From Bugula neritina (lineage: Eukaryota; Bryozoa; Gymnolaemata; Cheilostomatida; Bugulidae): a DNA stretch of 60,000 nt. The DNA lies in the NCBI GenBank assembly GCA_964035545.1, contig OZ037767.1:17611781-17671780 (forward strand). Reading direction: 5' to 3'. Below, in pieces: positions 22,001 through 33,900 of this stretch. Each line of letters starts with the position of its first letter. The stretch's first letter is position 1. The position numbers and the translations under genes are program-made. The notes beneath the pieces were generated by a model. The model searched no databases. It saw only the letters and a list, made by a program, of their open reading frames with translations, and was not told the origin of the DNA.

Positions 22001-24114
22001 ATACTGTATATGTTACTTACCTTCTACCTTCTCCCATATACTGTATATGTTACTTACCTTCTACCTTCTCCCATATACAGATATCTTTCTGTGTATTTCT
22101 CACATTTGTTGACTAAGGGACAAGTTGAAATGTTGAACTCGGGACAAGGTAAGGGCGTGGTTGGAGGTCTGCTGATCTGTCCTAAACATGAGAAGAAATA
22201 TTATTGATTTGAGGCTACATTTAGTGAATTCACGTCTGCATGCAGCTGTGTCAAGACCTCAAATTGTTTACACTGTAAGTCAGTAACGATAGAAGATGTT
22301 GTTAACCAACCTTTATACCTGCTGCATACTCTACAGTCAGGACACAGCTCTCCGTCTACGTATCTGTAGTTGGGAGCGTACACAGCACATCTGAAAATAT
22401 ACAGTACACAGTAACTAACTACTCAGTACACAGTGACTGACTACTCAGTACATAGTGACTAACTACTCAGTACACAGTGACTAACTACTCAGTACACAGT
22501 GACTAACTACTCAGTACACAGTGACTAACTACTCAGTACACAGTGACTAACTACTCAGTACACAGTAACTAACTACTCAGCGACTAACACTTAACACTCA
22601 CCCCCTGATTCTCTTCTTGCACTTCAGGGGAGGACAAGAGTTGTAAGAGACACATTCTGAACAGCCTCGACATCTCCGTCCATTGTGCTCTACAAGAACA
22701 GGTTGGACTTCATTGCAGAGCGGAGAGATCACTGGGCATACTTGTAATGGGCATTCATCTCTCTCTACACTCCTGTAATAACACAATGTCACAGTGTAAT
22801 AACACAGTGTAATAGCACAATGTCACAGTGTAATAACACAATGTCACAGTGTAATAATACAATGTCACAGTGTAATAACACAGTGTAATAACACAATGTC
22901 ACAGTGTAATAACACAATGTCACAGTGTAATAATACAATGTCACAGTGTAATAACACAACATATAACTGATTTAATAGTAAAATTATGATCATTAGTAAA
23001 TGATAATGATGATATATAATATACTATACATGCAGCTGTGCAATAATGGATGACACAAATTATGTAATGTTTAGGTACAGCTGCCTGTCTCGCTATAGCC
23101 ATACATTGATGTCACGTGATAGGCTCCAGGAAGGAGGGAAATAGTGCGCAGTGCCTGTCATTATTTGCTGCTGAATCACTATGTACCAAATGTGTGTGGT
23201 GTGCAGGAATTTGGTAGTGTTGGTAATGTAGCGTAACAAACTTAATTAGCTCACTGTGGCACAACAATATCAACTCTAGTTCTTGAACTGTTACATGACA
23301 GTCATTGGAGCAGAACCTTAACACACCAAATTGCCAGTGCAATGTGATTCACAAAGAGTATAATTATATATGATACAGTGACACATGCAAAGAGTATAAT
23401 ACAAAAAGTATATATGACACAATGATACATACAAAGATTATAATATAAAGAGTATATATGATAGAGTTATATACATACATGCAATGACACAATGATATAT
23501 ACAAAGAGTATATTAAACTTACGCAGCCGATATCTGACAGTAGTAACAGGCACCACAAGCTGCCGGAACACCAACACTAGACTGAGGCAGCCATCTTTGA
23601 ACTTTATGAGTCGGGCAGTTGTCTGGGACTTCCAGTGAGCAGTTGGTAGGGCGTGATGACTCGCATTGAATCTCAGTCTATATCAGTGACAAGAACCAAC
23701 TTATATTACATAATCAGTTTGTAGCTACTTGCTACTTGTTATAGTATGTCAGAGTGTGTCACAACATGTCAGAGTGTGTCACAACATGTCAGAGTGTGTC
23801 ACAACATGTCAGAGTGTGTCACAACATGTCAGAGTGTGTCACAACATGTCAGAGTGTGTCGCACCTGTTTCATCAGTGGGGAAGTTTGTAAAATGTTATC
23901 TCATGGTGTATAAGTGTAAAAGTTAAAGTTATATACAAATGTAAGTGTGAGCACCAGTGTAAGTGTAAAAGCAAAGGTAAGTGTAAACGTTCTAGTGTAA
24001 ATGTTTCCTGCATAAATAACTTACAAAAGACTCTCTTTGCTGAGTGCAGTTCACACAAGACAAGCAAACAAACGCCACAACCAAGACAGACAAAGTTCTG
24101 TGTTGTGTCACCAT
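19011..24114 (-). CDS. secreted cysteine-rich modular protein, function unknown
   Basis: Twelve phase-consistent exons: 24114-24025, 23677-23523, 22772-22602, 22390-22311, 22181-22058, 21611-21427, 21180-21055, 20799-20659, 20255-20124, 20016-19701, 19562-19250, 19157-19011; 659 residues. The first exon encodes a signal peptide (MVTQHRTLSVLVVAFVCLSC). About ten modules follow the pattern C-P-x3-C-x(3-6)-C-x(12-22)-[G]-x2-C-x2-C-x2-C, for example GELCPDCRVC and GVMCEGCDKC. Seven N-glycosylation sequons (such as NGTT, NKTI, NVSG) and a Ser/Thr-rich linker in exon 10 (near TTTTTATTTDIST) suggest an extracellular matrix or mucus protein. The C..C..C module ends recall antistasin or von Willebrand C domains, but I cannot assign either. 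The last codons read CAG GTA TAA; this could be the stop or a GTATAA donor to a further exon. Confidence 0.8.
20270..20652. repeat. 32-bp array in cysteine-rich gene intron 8
   Basis: Twelve copies of a unit containing GACACATGTATATACACAGC and AGAGAATGTAGT. The intron is open in the exon frame for most of its length, but is 403 bp (not a multiple of three). Confidence 0.97.
20832..20988. repeat. CACACTCAGTACACAGT array in cysteine-rich gene intron 7
   Basis: About nine 17-18 bp units. Confidence 0.92.
21190..21392. repeat. 21-bp in-frame array in cysteine-rich gene intron 6
   Basis: About nine copies of a 21-bp unit (GTCACTCAGTATACAATGTA plus G). The 246-bp intron is a multiple of three and stop-free between exons 6 and 7. 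Confidence 0.95.
21672..22080. repeat. 37-bp array carrying exon end plus donor (cysteine-rich gene intron 5)
   Basis: About 11 units. On the gene strand each contains GGGAGAAGGTAGAAG|GTAAG, copying the last 15 bases of exon 22181-22058 and its donor. Confidence 0.97.
22395..22582. repeat. 22-bp ACTACTCAGTACACAGTGAC array, cysteine-rich gene intron 3
   Basis: Eight units fill the intron between exons 22772-22602 and 22390-22311. Confidence 0.95.
22783..22958. repeat. AACACAATGTCACAGTGTAA array, cysteine-rich gene intron 2
   Basis: About nine 20-bp or shortened units next to the acceptor of exon 3. The rest of the intron (22960-23345) is unique. Confidence 0.94.
23350..23520. repeat. diverged AAGAGTATA / GACACAATGATA repeats, cysteine-rich gene intron 2
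   Basis: Imperfect units next to the donor of exon 2. Confidence 0.8.
23745..23863. repeat. 20-bp AGAGTGTGTCACAACATGTC array, cysteine-rich gene intron 1
   Basis: Six nearly perfect copies. Confidence 0.96.
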
Positions 24115-24889
24115 TTCTCCTGTTTCCACCTGCAGAGTCCTGTCACTATTGTACACACAGACTGAGTGACACATGAAATGACACACTCTGCAGGTGCTAC
24201 AACCACACTGCTTGTATCTACTCAGACACTAATTATCTGTATCCACTATTTCTACTTCTGCTGCTCACTGATGAGTCATTCAATTCATTAGCTTCTCCAT
24301 CCCTCATTACTCCAGTTGGTACAGTTAGGTGCAGTTAGTGCAGTAATGGATAGATGAAAGTTCTCACACTTCTGTTGGATGAGCCATATACCAACATTTA
24401 GGAGCAGTCTTGGAAAAATTGAGACAACTTAAGTTCTTTAAATTTCTTTATAAATTTTGGTTTGGGGTGCAGGTTGAAATTATTGCGAGAGCATAACTTC
24501 TTATGCTACATTTCTAATCTAGAACACAGCCTTTCTCAACTTATCCATTACTGCACCTACATATCCACTTGTTTATTTGTTATTGTGTAGAAAGCTGTTT
24601 ATGTTTATAGACAATCATAGTTGGAAGTGTTGGAGAATGATCCTGTGCCCTTTATATATATTACGTTGTAGTGTTCTATAGATAATAATATATATATTAA
24701 CATCATAGTGGTGTTGTAATCAACGGCATATATTATATGGAAATAAGTAATTGCTTGCTAGCATCACATAGCATCTCTTAATCTCTTATATAATGTGTTG
24801 TAGTTTTGGCTTTTATGCTTGTGTAATGGGATTATCTACCAACTTGCATTTTATTACCATTTGCAACCAATAAACATGTTACCTGCTGA

Positions 24890-25500
24890 GTTATATATAG
24901 AGTATATAGTGTAGGTATGTACTGTGTATATATAGTATATAGTATATAGTGTAGGTATGTACTGTGTATATAGTATGTAGTGTAAGTATGTACTGTGTAT
25001 ATAGTATATAGTGTAGGTATGTACTGTGTATATAGTGTATAGTGTAAGTATGTACTGTGTATATAGAGTATATAGTGTAAGTATGTACTGTGTATATAGT
25101 ATATAGTGTAGGTATGTACTGTGTATATAGTATATAGTGTAGGTATGTACTGTGTATATAGTATATAGTGTAAGTATGTACTGTGTATATAGTATATAGT
25201 GTAGGTATGTACTGTGTACAGAGTGTATAGTGTAAGTATGTACTGTGTATATAGTGTATAGTGTAAGTATGTACTGTGTATATAGTATATAGTGTAAGTA
25301 TGTATACTGTGTATATAGTATATAGTGTAAGTATGTACTGTGTATATAGTATATAGTGTAGGTATGTACTGTGTATATAGTATATAGTGTAGGTATGTAC
25401 TGTGTATATAGTATATAGTGTAAGTATGTACTGTGTATATAGTATATAGTGTAAGTATGCACTGTGTATATAGTATATAGTGTAAGTATGTAACCTACTG
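24890..25500. repeat. 31-bp intergenic minisatellite
   Basis: About 20 copies of a unit containing TGTGTATATAGTATATAGTG and TAAGTATGTAC. It is not inside any gene model here; the 274-residue minus-strand open frame is only the translated array. Confidence 0.95.
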
Positions 25501-26120
25501 TATAAACAATGTATAGTGTAAGTACATTATATTTCTCAATTATTACATATAAAGTAAGTTTAAGTGACACCAGATTTGAACATAGACAATATGCAGAAGG
25601 TAAATGGTTACAGCAAATTAGTGTACAAATAAGTTTACAATTTACAGCTAAAACATATACATTAGTATCTAAATTCATTTAGTAAACTGTGCAGGATGAG
25701 CATACAGGCAGGTGTTGGAGTTGTCTTCTTATGAAAAGACAACTCTTAAAAAAGTAAAACTTGAATATATTAAATCTATTTGCTCTTAGAAAACTCTTAA
25801 AAAATACTAATTACAATTCTAAATATGATTTCCGCCACCAAAAATAATCATTCAATAAAATTGATTGTAAGTATAAAAGATAAATTCAGATTTCGATATA
25901 TTTTTATAGCAAATTTGTAAAATAAACATATTAATATATTATTATATATAGTTCTCTACCTACATTTCCACGTGTACACTATATAATCTATGATATATAA
26001 ACATGTAATGAAAGTCTATTTTGTCTATACAGTGGTACAGTTAGTAAGGATAGAATGTTTCATAGATCTATACATAAACTATGTAACAGGAAATACTGGC
26101 CTCTACGTGTTATACAGATA

Positions 26121-26126
26121 TTTATT
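26121..26126 (-). terminator. possible ROR polyadenylation signal
   Basis: AATAAA on the minus strand 242 bp past the ROR stop. Confidence 0.35.
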
Positions 26127-26367
26127 GGACAGAATGAAGTCAACTTTGAAGAGCTCGATGAATGGTTTTCGAAGAGCTCTGAGTGCTGACGATAGAACCT
26201 CAGGAGAGTGCTGACGATAGAACCTTAGGAGAATGTTGATAGAATGTTCTGGAATGGTCACAGAGCTGGCCACTCGCCAATCTCTACAGCATGACGTCAG
26301 GGTTGACAGCGAACTTTATAACAGCCGAATTGCTGCTTGACAAAGACCTCTAGAGTTCTTGTTCTAG

Positions 26368-29300
26368 CTAGAAGAGAGCTGTAGAGGCGAAGAGCTCTCT
26401 GTGTAGAGCAGTGAAGTCTAACGGGGCCTTGGAGCTGGTCTTGAAATCGGAGAGAGCCTTCGAGTGCTGGAAGCTGAGAGATTTGAGATACGGGAGATAG
26501 ACTGAGATCTTGTTTATGTGTTCAGATGTGTTGTGGGTACGCTCTAGTAGGTCACTTAATGCAGTGTAGTGCTTGTCATATAAACTCTGCAACTTCTCTC
26601 TATCCTGCACGCCATAGTGATCTAAAGACAAAACAATATATATTTGAAAAAACTGAGCCAAAATTATTCATAATCTTAGAGTTATCCTCTCTCTATAACG
26701 CAACAGACCGGAATCTGCTCCATCACAAATAGGTGAGTCACTCATCCAGTTTGACATGAGTTAGTATCACCAGTCAGTCAGTTAACCTCAGTTAGATGAT
26801 CAGCATTTACTTCAATGTGAAACAAATAGAGACACTGTAGGATATTATGTGTGCGGAATTTAAGTTAGAAATAAATATAGTAATGTAAGTACACATGTAC
26901 AAATATAGCACATAGGGGTTCTACTTGTCACAATGTTATACAGTTAGAAGCTGTGGGCTGAACTGCTAAAAATATACAGGAAGAAGGTGTCTGTATACGA
27001 TGGGCACATTCTATTGTAGTATTTGCATGCATGATTATATACAGTGCTCCCTCCGTATCTCACCGAGCTGCGGGTCCAAAAACCTCAACTATTTGTGACA
27101 TAGAAGAATACCATCTGTTAAGTTTGACAATTTTGTCCTTATACACACATATATATGCCACAAAACGAGAGTCCAAGCCCTTAGCGTGACCTATGGAATT
27201 TCGTGAGATGTGGAGGAAGCAGTGTATTAAACCTTGCGTAGGGCTGGCTAGACTGAGGCGAGGGGGCAACTCTAAAATAGTATGTAAAACTACAGGCAGA
27301 TCTGGGAATATTATGTAGATTTATAAATTAGATGTGACTTGCTTAATTTTCAATTAGCATGTACAGACTAACTGGGCTGTTGACTGAGCGCGTGCACTAA
27401 GTTCACTTCCTGGGAGCAAACACTCGACAACAAGAGTGATGTACTCTAGAGTTGAGCAATTATTAGCCTGTGATTCACATTTCAACACTACTAATTACTG
27501 ATAACCATGTTTTCCTAACCCTAATCGCACAGCTAATTGTCTTTCAGTCGATCAAGCCACTCATCTTGTTGACAAACAACTCACTTTCAGATCTGACTTT
27601 CTTAGCAAACAATGTTATCACATGTTTACGCAATGATCTCTATCAGAGTGCTAGTTATCTGTGCAATGAGCTCTACTAGACAGTTGGCTCTCTGTGCAAT
27701 GAGGTATAGAGGGTTTAACCAGCTTGCCTTGCATATGCATTGCAATTTTGCAGACTCTATTTCCCTACTTGGTTGGAATAACGATAATGACGAAGTTTAC
27801 ATACACTAGAACACCCTTGTACGTACACTAGAATACCCTTGTACGTACACTAGAATACCCTTCTACGTACACTAGAATACCCTTCTACGTACACTAGAAT
27901 ACCCTTGTACGTACACTAGAATACCCTTGTATGTACACTAGAACACCCTTGTACGTACACTAACACACCCTTGTACGTACACTAGAATACCCTTGTACAT
28001 ACAAGAATTTTATCTTAATAAGCTGCAAGCTGGGGCAGAGTTACAATAGAGATAGCATTGATGGCAGAGTGAGTAGTAATAGATACTACAAGGGTCACAC
28101 TACACAGTGGAAACACTACACAGTGTCAGACTACACAGTATAAACAATGCAATGTCAAGGTTACACTAGACCATACACTGTATAGAATGTTGAGGTTACA
28201 TTAGAACATATACTGTATGGAATGTCAGTTAACTGAAGACCCAGCAGAAGGCGTTGTGTGACCTTTCGGCTAAACAATAAGCTTCGGGTTTCCACGAGAC
28301 CAGCAGATGAGAGAAATCTAGTAGCCGAGTGATGTCAGAGAGTCAACTTACAGAATGACAATTGAAATAGTTGGTATATCAATCAGAAGTTGGGGTACTA
28401 GGGGTTGATGTTGGTATATCAATCAGTAGATGGGGTATTAGGGGTTGATGAAAGAGTGATAGATTGTGTACCACTATGTACCACAGAGAGATGGCTCCTT
28501 CACCACCCTGTCTGATAGAAAGTGTATTCCACAGGCTAAGCTTATCATATGGTAGACACATTATGTGCTGGGACTGGTGGAGTTGTAGTGGTGCTAATCT
28601 ATGGCTTGTGTGAGCTGATAGTATTGCAAGACTTTGATACAGGCAACTGCTGCCTCTGCTGCCTCTGGGTGTGCTGCAGTTATTGCAGACTACACTAAGA
28701 TTAAAGCTCCTGCTAACACACCCTGCTGTGTTAGCAGGAGTTATCCTCCCTATTGACTGGGAAAACTATTGTATATAGCAGCAATGCGGCACCTACCAGG
28801 TTGGAAAAGAACGACAGCGTTGAGCAGAGCGATTTCTCTCTCAGTTAGTTTCAACTCGTACATAATTCTCAGCAGGTCTATGGTAGCTCCTAGCAGGACT
28901 TTCTCGTCTTTACCTGAAACAGGGTAAATAGCATATAAACAGGGTAAATAGCATAGAATATAACCAGAGTAAATAGCATAGAATATAAACAGGGTGAATA
29001 GCAGAGCATATAAACAGAGTAAATATCATAGAATATGAGAGCATATAGAAACATTAGATGTGTAACAACTGTTACTAGATATACATACAGAGATGGGTGA
29101 GGTGGTCAAATCCCAGCTGGTCTGAGGCGGGCAGTTGGTAGCCGAGTACAGAGCATGTCCAGAGTAGGTGCATCACTATCATCTCGTAGCCAGCTGTAAA
29201 TACATTAAAGTTATTTTATGCACTGCTATCACGTCACATGCTACGTCATGTCACACACATACATCATGTCCCGCACATACATCATGTCCCACACACTACA

Positions 29301-30858
29301 TCATGTCACATGCTACATCATGTCACACACACTGCATCATGTAACACGCTACATCATGTCACACACACACTACATCATGTTCCCTACTGCTGTGTACAGG
29401 GTAATTAATCACTGATTTATTTATACATATTTCAGCACACATATAGTTGCAGTATCCGGCATTGCAAAACCTCCCCACACAATCATCAACTGATTAGTGC
29501 AGCTTCTCAGCAACACTGTGAGCACAACACTTAGCTTGAGCTCCAGGAATACACATTCTGTTGTCAGTAAAGGCTATGAGTCTAGAGGCTGACCAGGCAA
29601 GAGGAAGTTGTTTGTTTGATTTGAGTGAATCGAGCAAGTTGCACGTACGTATGTGATTGGTAATAGAGCCATATATAAGCACCAGTTACATATAAGCACC
29701 GGTTACATATAAGCACCAGTTACATATAAGCACCAGTTACATATAAGCACCAGTTACATATAAGCACCAGTTACATATAAGCACCAGTTACATATAAGCA
29801 CAAACTTACCTCCTTTAAGCACCGGTTACATATAAGCACTAGCTACATATAAGCACCAGTTACATATAAGCACCAGTTACATATAAGCACCAGTTACATA
29901 TAAGCACCAGTTACATATAAGCACCAGTTACATATAAGCACCAGTTACATATAAGCACCAGTTACTTATAAGCACCAGTTACATATAAGCACCAGTTACA
30001 TATAAGCACTAGTTACATATAAGCACCAGTTACATATAAGCACCAGTTACATATAAGCACCAGTTACATATAAGCACCAGCTACATATAAGCACCAGTTA
30101 CATATAAGCACCAGTTACATATAAGCACAAACTTACCTCCTTTAAGCACCGGTTACATATAAGCACCAGTTACATATAAGCACCAGTTACATATAAGCAC
30201 CAGTTACATATAAGCACTAGTTACATATAAGCACCAGTTACATATAAGCACAAACTTACCTCCTTTAAGCACCGGTTACATATAAGCACCAGTTACATAT
30301 AAGCACCAGTTACATATAAGCACCAGTTACATATAAGCACTAGTTACATATAAGCACCAGTTACATATAAGCACAAACTTACCTCCTTTAAGCACCGGTT
30401 ACATATAAGCACCAGTTACATATAAGCACCAGTTACATATAAGCACCAGTTACATATAAGCACTAGTTACATATAAGCACCAGTTACATATAAGCACAAA
30501 CTTACCTCCTTTAAGCACCAGTTACTTATAAGCACAAACTTACCTCCTTTAAGCGCCAGTTACATATAAGCACATATAAGCACAAACTTACCTCCTTTAA
30601 GCACCATTATCTGGTCGTCCTGACTGAGAGAGGTGAAGCCAGGTACGAGTTTGGAGAACTCGATCACCTGCTGAATGGCCACCGTCATCTTGTCTGAGAA
30701 GGTCTTCCAGAACTGTTGCTGAGAGGGGAGTTTGTTGATTTCCTCCGGGGAGGTTATTATGTCTAGCAACTCGTCAGTGTAGTAGGCTTTCCTCTGTGCT
30801 TGCAGTAGGAGATTGGCTAACGTGTCTACAATGTATTCTATTCTATACTATACACTAT

Positions 30859-30931
<73 letters not shown>

Positions 30932-33900
30932 TATACTGTATATATTCTATTCTATACTGTCTTGCAATGACTATAAAAAAATTTTGAGTTACTCCAATAC
31001 ACTGCAGCCCATTGCTTAGAATAGAATCATAATATGGTTACAGATGGATTTGTGGTTGCAGTTTGCATAAACTTATGAATGTGGTTTCATTCCTGCAGCT
31101 GTTTCCACATATCTAATGAAGAATCCATTCACACAAGGGCATTGGAAGTGTAGTGATAACAAAATTTCAAAAAACATTCAGTTAAATATGATTTGCAATT
31201 CTAATTTATTTTTCAAAAATGCTTTCTGTTTAAAAACTAAACTTAACCTGTTTTTCTCCACCAAGGAAAACCCAAGTAGGTAGGTGAGAGTAGGGGGGGG
31301 GGGGGAAAGGGAGCATCACAGTAAAAACAAACCATGTGGGGTTTTGATGTGATGTGCAGTTGAAAGGTATTTTCATAATTTTACTTTCGGTGTGACTGTA
31401 GGAGGGGGAGAGAGACATGCCCAACACTTACCACTATCATCTGCTCGCAGAACTTGGGTTGTAATTTCAAGAAGTTGATCAGCAAACAGTTCTATCGAGT
31501 CCAGACCTCCAAGGTTGATACTGTCCCTGTAACAGATATAGTATACTAGTGCTATACTCTGTAGGATACTAGTGCTATACTCTGTAGGATACTAGTGCTA
31601 TACCCTGTAGGATACTAGTGCTATACTCTGTAGGATACTAGTGCTATACTCTGTAGGATACTAGTGCTATACCCTGTAGGATACTAGTGCTATACCCTGT
31701 AGTATACTAGTGCTATACCTTGTAGTATACTAGTGCTATACCCTGTAGTATACTAGTGCTATACCCTGTAGTATACTAGTGCTATACCCTGTAGGATACT
31801 AGTGCTATACCCTGTAGGATACTAGTGCTATACCCTGTAGGACACTAGTGCTATACTCTGTAGGATACTAGTGCTATACCCTGTAGTATACTAGTGCTAT
31901 ACCCTGTAGTATACTAGTGCTATACCCTGTAGGATACTAGTGCTATACCCTGTAGTATACTAGTGCTATACCCTGTAGGACACTAGTGCTATACTCTGTA
32001 GGACAGTAGCAAAAGGTAACATGAACTCTGAACATAACAAGGCTGTCTACACACACACCCCCTTCTGTATACGCTATCTCACTGGAAAAGCTCAGTTTAC
32101 TGCTAACATATTACACTTTAATTATTTTGAACCAAACAGTGAAGGTAACACAAGATTATGGAATTTTTATTTAACTCCTGGACAGTAGCAGTTGAGTGAT
32201 GCATACAGCGTAACAGAAGCAACCCGACTCTGACAACAGCTCTGTTATGAGGTGTCAGTCAGGGTGATACTATTTGTAAGCATTTCACTCATCAGTGTCT
32301 AGCATGCCTTCTCGCATGCCGCGTGCAGACATAACTCGTGCACACAAGCCGTGGGCAGTGTGGGGGAACACATATATCCTAATCTAACTACATTTGGACA
32401 TTCTTTCTACTTTCATATCAGTTTTGTGTAAAAATATTTATTTTTTGTTAATCAATTCAACTTTTTGGCAGTTTCGTGCTTTGATATAAAAACAATATTT
32501 TATTAATAATTGGAAATACATCAAATAAATTGGACACAGGGAGGGATATACTTGGACTATTTGTCATGAATGCCAGATTGTTGTCAGTCTATGGTGTGGG
32601 AAATATTCTAATATATTATAATATCAGCCAGAATTGCCACAAGATTGATTACAGAGTTTATAACCTGACATCATACTAAATATAACATCTCCATGCATCT
32701 ATTTACATCTTCACTCCAAACACCCCACCTGTGAAATATTACTTGTCACAAATACTGCATGAAGGGGCAGGATTTGAGCAGATGACTAAAAGGCCGGTTT
32801 TGAAGGTATAATAGGACTTAGTATTGTATAACTAATACTACTCAGCACTGAGTGACTAATACTACTCAGTACTGTGTAACTATAATAAGTACTCAGTACT
32901 GAGCAACTACAAGTACTCAGTAGTACTGAGTAACTAAGAGTAGCTCTATTTAACTGAATGCACTAATATTATACAACCTAGACATAATAGGCTAGCCACT
33001 ACGCAGTCTTGTACAGGTATTTACTACAGACTATCTGCAAGTATAATTTCCAGGCTATAAATACATCTCAGCTATTTTTAGCTCAGCCAACACCAGGACA
33101 TAACACCTGGGGAATAATTCACTGCAGTAAATGTTTAGCATACCTGCCTACCTGCCCATAAACAATGTCTTCAATGTCACTCACAATCCTAACTTTTTGC
33201 TGACCAAATTTTTAATAAATTGCCTCACTGTTGCCGTAGCAACCAAATTTATTACCATCCCAGTAAACATTGGGTATTTGATTGATAGACGCCTTTTTAA
33301 ACTTTATTTAAGCAACTCAAAGTCAAATAAATATAGCAACATGAAATATGTAACATAGCATCAAAGTGATATGATTAACTTGGCTGCAGTGGTGGATTAA
33401 ATAGGGGTCAACGTGGGTGTAAGGGAAATGAGTAAAGTAATTTACTAACTAGTGGTGGGGTAATCAGTTTATAGTGAATAGTAAGGGGGGTTGTACACTA
33501 GATAGTGGCGAATAGTAAGGGGGTTATACACTAGACAGTGGTGGATAGTAACTGGGGGTTATACACTAGACAATAGTGGATAGTAACTGGGGGTTATACA
33601 TTAGACAATAGTGCATAGTAACTGGGGGTTATACACTAGACGGTGGTGGATAGTAACTGGGGGTTGTACACTAGACAATAGTGGATAGCAAGGGAGTTAC
33701 TCACGAATCCGTTAGGTCTGTATCAGAACCAGATGTAGTTCCAGAGTCACTGCTGTTACTTCTGTTCCTCTTGTGGTACTTCACCTCGTCCTGAACAATC
33801 TCTCTCTGTCTCTTAGACATCCTACCAAACTTGACAGCTACAAGATGTAATACCAAACCATGAGGGATACAGACAGCTACAAGATGAAACACCAGCCATG

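Larger units (their letters stand above)
24115..26367. other. intergenic region between cysteine-rich gene and ROR
   Basis: The promoter side of the cysteine-rich gene and the 3' side of ROR. Unique DNA flanks a large minisatellite. No further gene seen. Confidence 0.6.
26622..28796 (-). other. ROR last intron
   Basis: Mostly unique. It contains a 22-bp array at 27805-28005 and a perfect hairpin at 28707-28740. No exon or RNA gene recognised. Confidence 0.7.

Noticed and set aside
24854-25678. 274-residue minus-strand Tyr/Thr/Ile-rich frame
   Set aside because: Translated 31-bp intergenic minisatellite; no start context, splice sites or conservation.
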